A stretch of 5,558 bases of DNA from Prolixibacteraceae bacterium (GTDB taxonomy: Bacteria; Bacteroidota; Bacteroidia; Bacteroidales; Prolixibacteraceae), in assembly GCA_014380255.1 (NCBI GenBank), contig JACMKG010000258.1:1-5558 (forward strand), read 5' to 3'. Positions 4,630 to 5,558 of this stretch are shown piece after piece. Under the pieces are notes generated by a model. It was not told where the DNA came from. It was given only the letters and a program-made list of their open reading frames with translations, and made no database searches. How positions within the stretch are numbered: the stretch's first letter is position 1; every line of letters starts with the position of its first letter. The position numbers and the translations under genes were made by a program.

Positions 4630-5558
4630 ATGAAGCATCTGATTTTAACTCTCAGCATATTTGCGATCTTAAGTGCCAGCATCTCCCCGGTATGGGCCTG
4701 TACCAATTTCATCGTTACCCGTGGAGCCAGCGTTGATCAATCGGTGATCATCACCTATGCCGCCGATTCACATACGCGTTACGGGGCCATGGCTTTTTAT
4801 CCGGCTGCTGACCACCAGCCGGGCGCCCTCTGCGAGGTCTATCATTATGAGAACGGGAAACTTCTGGGTACCATTCCTGAAGCAGCTCACACGTATTCGG
4901 TGATCCAGTTTATGAACGAGCACCAGGTAGCCATTGGTGAGACCACCTTTGGAGGACTGGACTCCCTTTTAGTACAGCCGGGGGCCATCCTGGATTACGG
5001 CTCACTGATGCGTATCGGGCTTCAGCGCTCAAAGACGGCCCGTGAGATGATACAGGTAATGACCAGTTTGGTGGCTCAATACGGGTATGCCACCAGCGGA
5101 GAATCATTTTCAATCTCTGATGCCAACGAGGCCTGGATTCTGGAGATGATCGGAAAAGGGAAATACGAAAAAGGGGCAGTGTGGGTAGCCCGCCTGATTC
5201 CTGATGGTTATGTAAGCGGTCATGCCAATCAGGCCCGCATCACCACGTTCCCCTTTCAGAAAAAGAATAACTGGAGCGATCCCAAACAAACCGTTTTTCA
5301 TTCAGCGGATGTGATCAGCTTTGCCAAGAAATACGGTTTTTATAAGGGAAGCAATGAATCGTTCAGTTTCTCGGATGTCTATAATCCGCTTAATTTTGGT
5401 GGCGCCCGCTTTTGCGATGCAAGGGTATGGTCATTCTTTCGGACCATCAATAAAGAGATCAGGGAAAATGAACAGTATACCAACTATGCTATGGGTAAGT
5501 TTGATCGCAATTCCCAGCTAATGGATAAAAGTGCCAATCCCAATGGATATGTATCCAA
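4630..5558 (+). CDS. Secreted C69-family dipeptidase (Ntn hydrolase), 3'-truncated
   Basis: The frame is open from ATG 4630 to the window end, giving 309 codons; the family is usually above 450 residues, so the C-terminus is missing. Peptidase C69 enzymes (PepD-like) cut dipeptides with broad specificity and use an N-terminal cysteine as nucleophile. Residues 1-23 form a signal peptide (MKHLILTLSIFAILSASISPVWA), so cleavage at WA|C would expose Cys24 of CTNFIVT (24-30). Further family-like segments are ITYAADSHTRYG (41-52), AIGETTFGG (101-109), PGAILDYGSLMRIGLQRS (117-134), SGESFSISDANEAWILE (156-172) and VWVARLIPDGYVSGHANQAR (184-203). The usual DGS near residue 36 reads DQS. The enzyme would act outside the cytoplasm. 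VWAC could be misread as a lipobox, but its first position is unusual. The gene is divergent from the fucosidase across 177 bp. The family call is strong. Confidence 0.92.
   Translation, partial: MKHLILTLSIFAILSASISPVWACTNFIVTRGASVDQSVIITYAADSHTRYGAMAFYPAADHQPGALCEVYHYENGKLLGTIPEAAHTYSVIQFMNEHQVAIGETTFGGLDSLLVQPGAILDYGSLMRIGLQRSKTAREMIQVMTSLVAQYGYATSGESFSISDANEAWILEMIGKGKYEKGAVWVARLIPDGYVSGHANQARITTFPFQKKNNWSDPKQTVFHSADVISFAKKYGFYKGSNESFSFSDVYNPLNFGGARFCDARVWSFFRTINKEIRENEQYTNYAMGKFDRNSQLMDKSANPNGYVS

Noticed and set aside
4533..4736. Plus-strand open frame of 67 codons over the divergent promoter region
   Set aside because: It starts within the central dyad, crosses the promoter and overlaps the C69 gene in another frame; the protein has no family features.
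4910..5301. Minus-strand open frames of 67 and 63 codons
   Set aside because: They lie inside the C69 peptidase coding region, whose plus-strand frame carries clear family motifs.
1..5558. A previously undescribed defence or multi-gene system
   Set aside because: All four genes belong to well-known housekeeping or metabolic families and show no clustered effector, sensor or nuclease components.

Overview
The window comes from a member of the Bacteroidota, probably a free-living or gut-type polysaccharide degrader. This is inferred from three things: the protein types, the absence of clear Shine-Dalgarno sequences before the starts, and two promoters that fit the Bacteroidota consensus (TTTG, about 19 nt, TAnnTTTG). 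No rRNA, tRNA, CRISPR array, transposase or integrase was seen.

Layout: (1) 2-1087, plus strand: the C-terminal ~361 residues of a Mur-ligase-family enzyme of the Mpl type (murein peptide recycling); its N-terminus lies outside the window. (2) 1088-1218: a convergent intergenic gap filled by a long inverted repeat built from iterated ACATAG units, probably a bidirectional terminator. (3) 1219-2640, minus strand: a complete GntP-family sugar-acid permease. (4) 2641-3063: a 423-bp gap without a gene, holding two strong hairpins behind the next gene and a weak promoter for the permease. (5) 3064-4452, minus strand: a complete secreted GH29 alpha-L-fucosidase. (6) 4453-4629: a compact divergent promoter region with two well-spaced promoters and a nested, concentric inverted repeat. 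(7) 4630-5558, plus strand: the first 309 codons of a secreted family C69 dipeptidase, running off the end of the window.

The genes do not form one operon. The fucosidase and the dipeptidase are divergently transcribed from a shared 177-bp regulatory region, and both products are predicted to be exported, so joint control of extracytoplasmic glycan and peptide breakdown is plausible but unproven. The permease is separated from the fucosidase by two terminator-like hairpins and so probably has its own transcript. The Mpl-type ligase belongs to an upstream unit.

I found no evidence for a new multi-gene system. The most unusual signal is the symmetric architecture of the divergent promoter region. 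An 11-bp inverted repeat and a 13-bp central dyad share exactly the same centre, and the outer arms overlap the -7 box of one promoter and the -33 box of the other.
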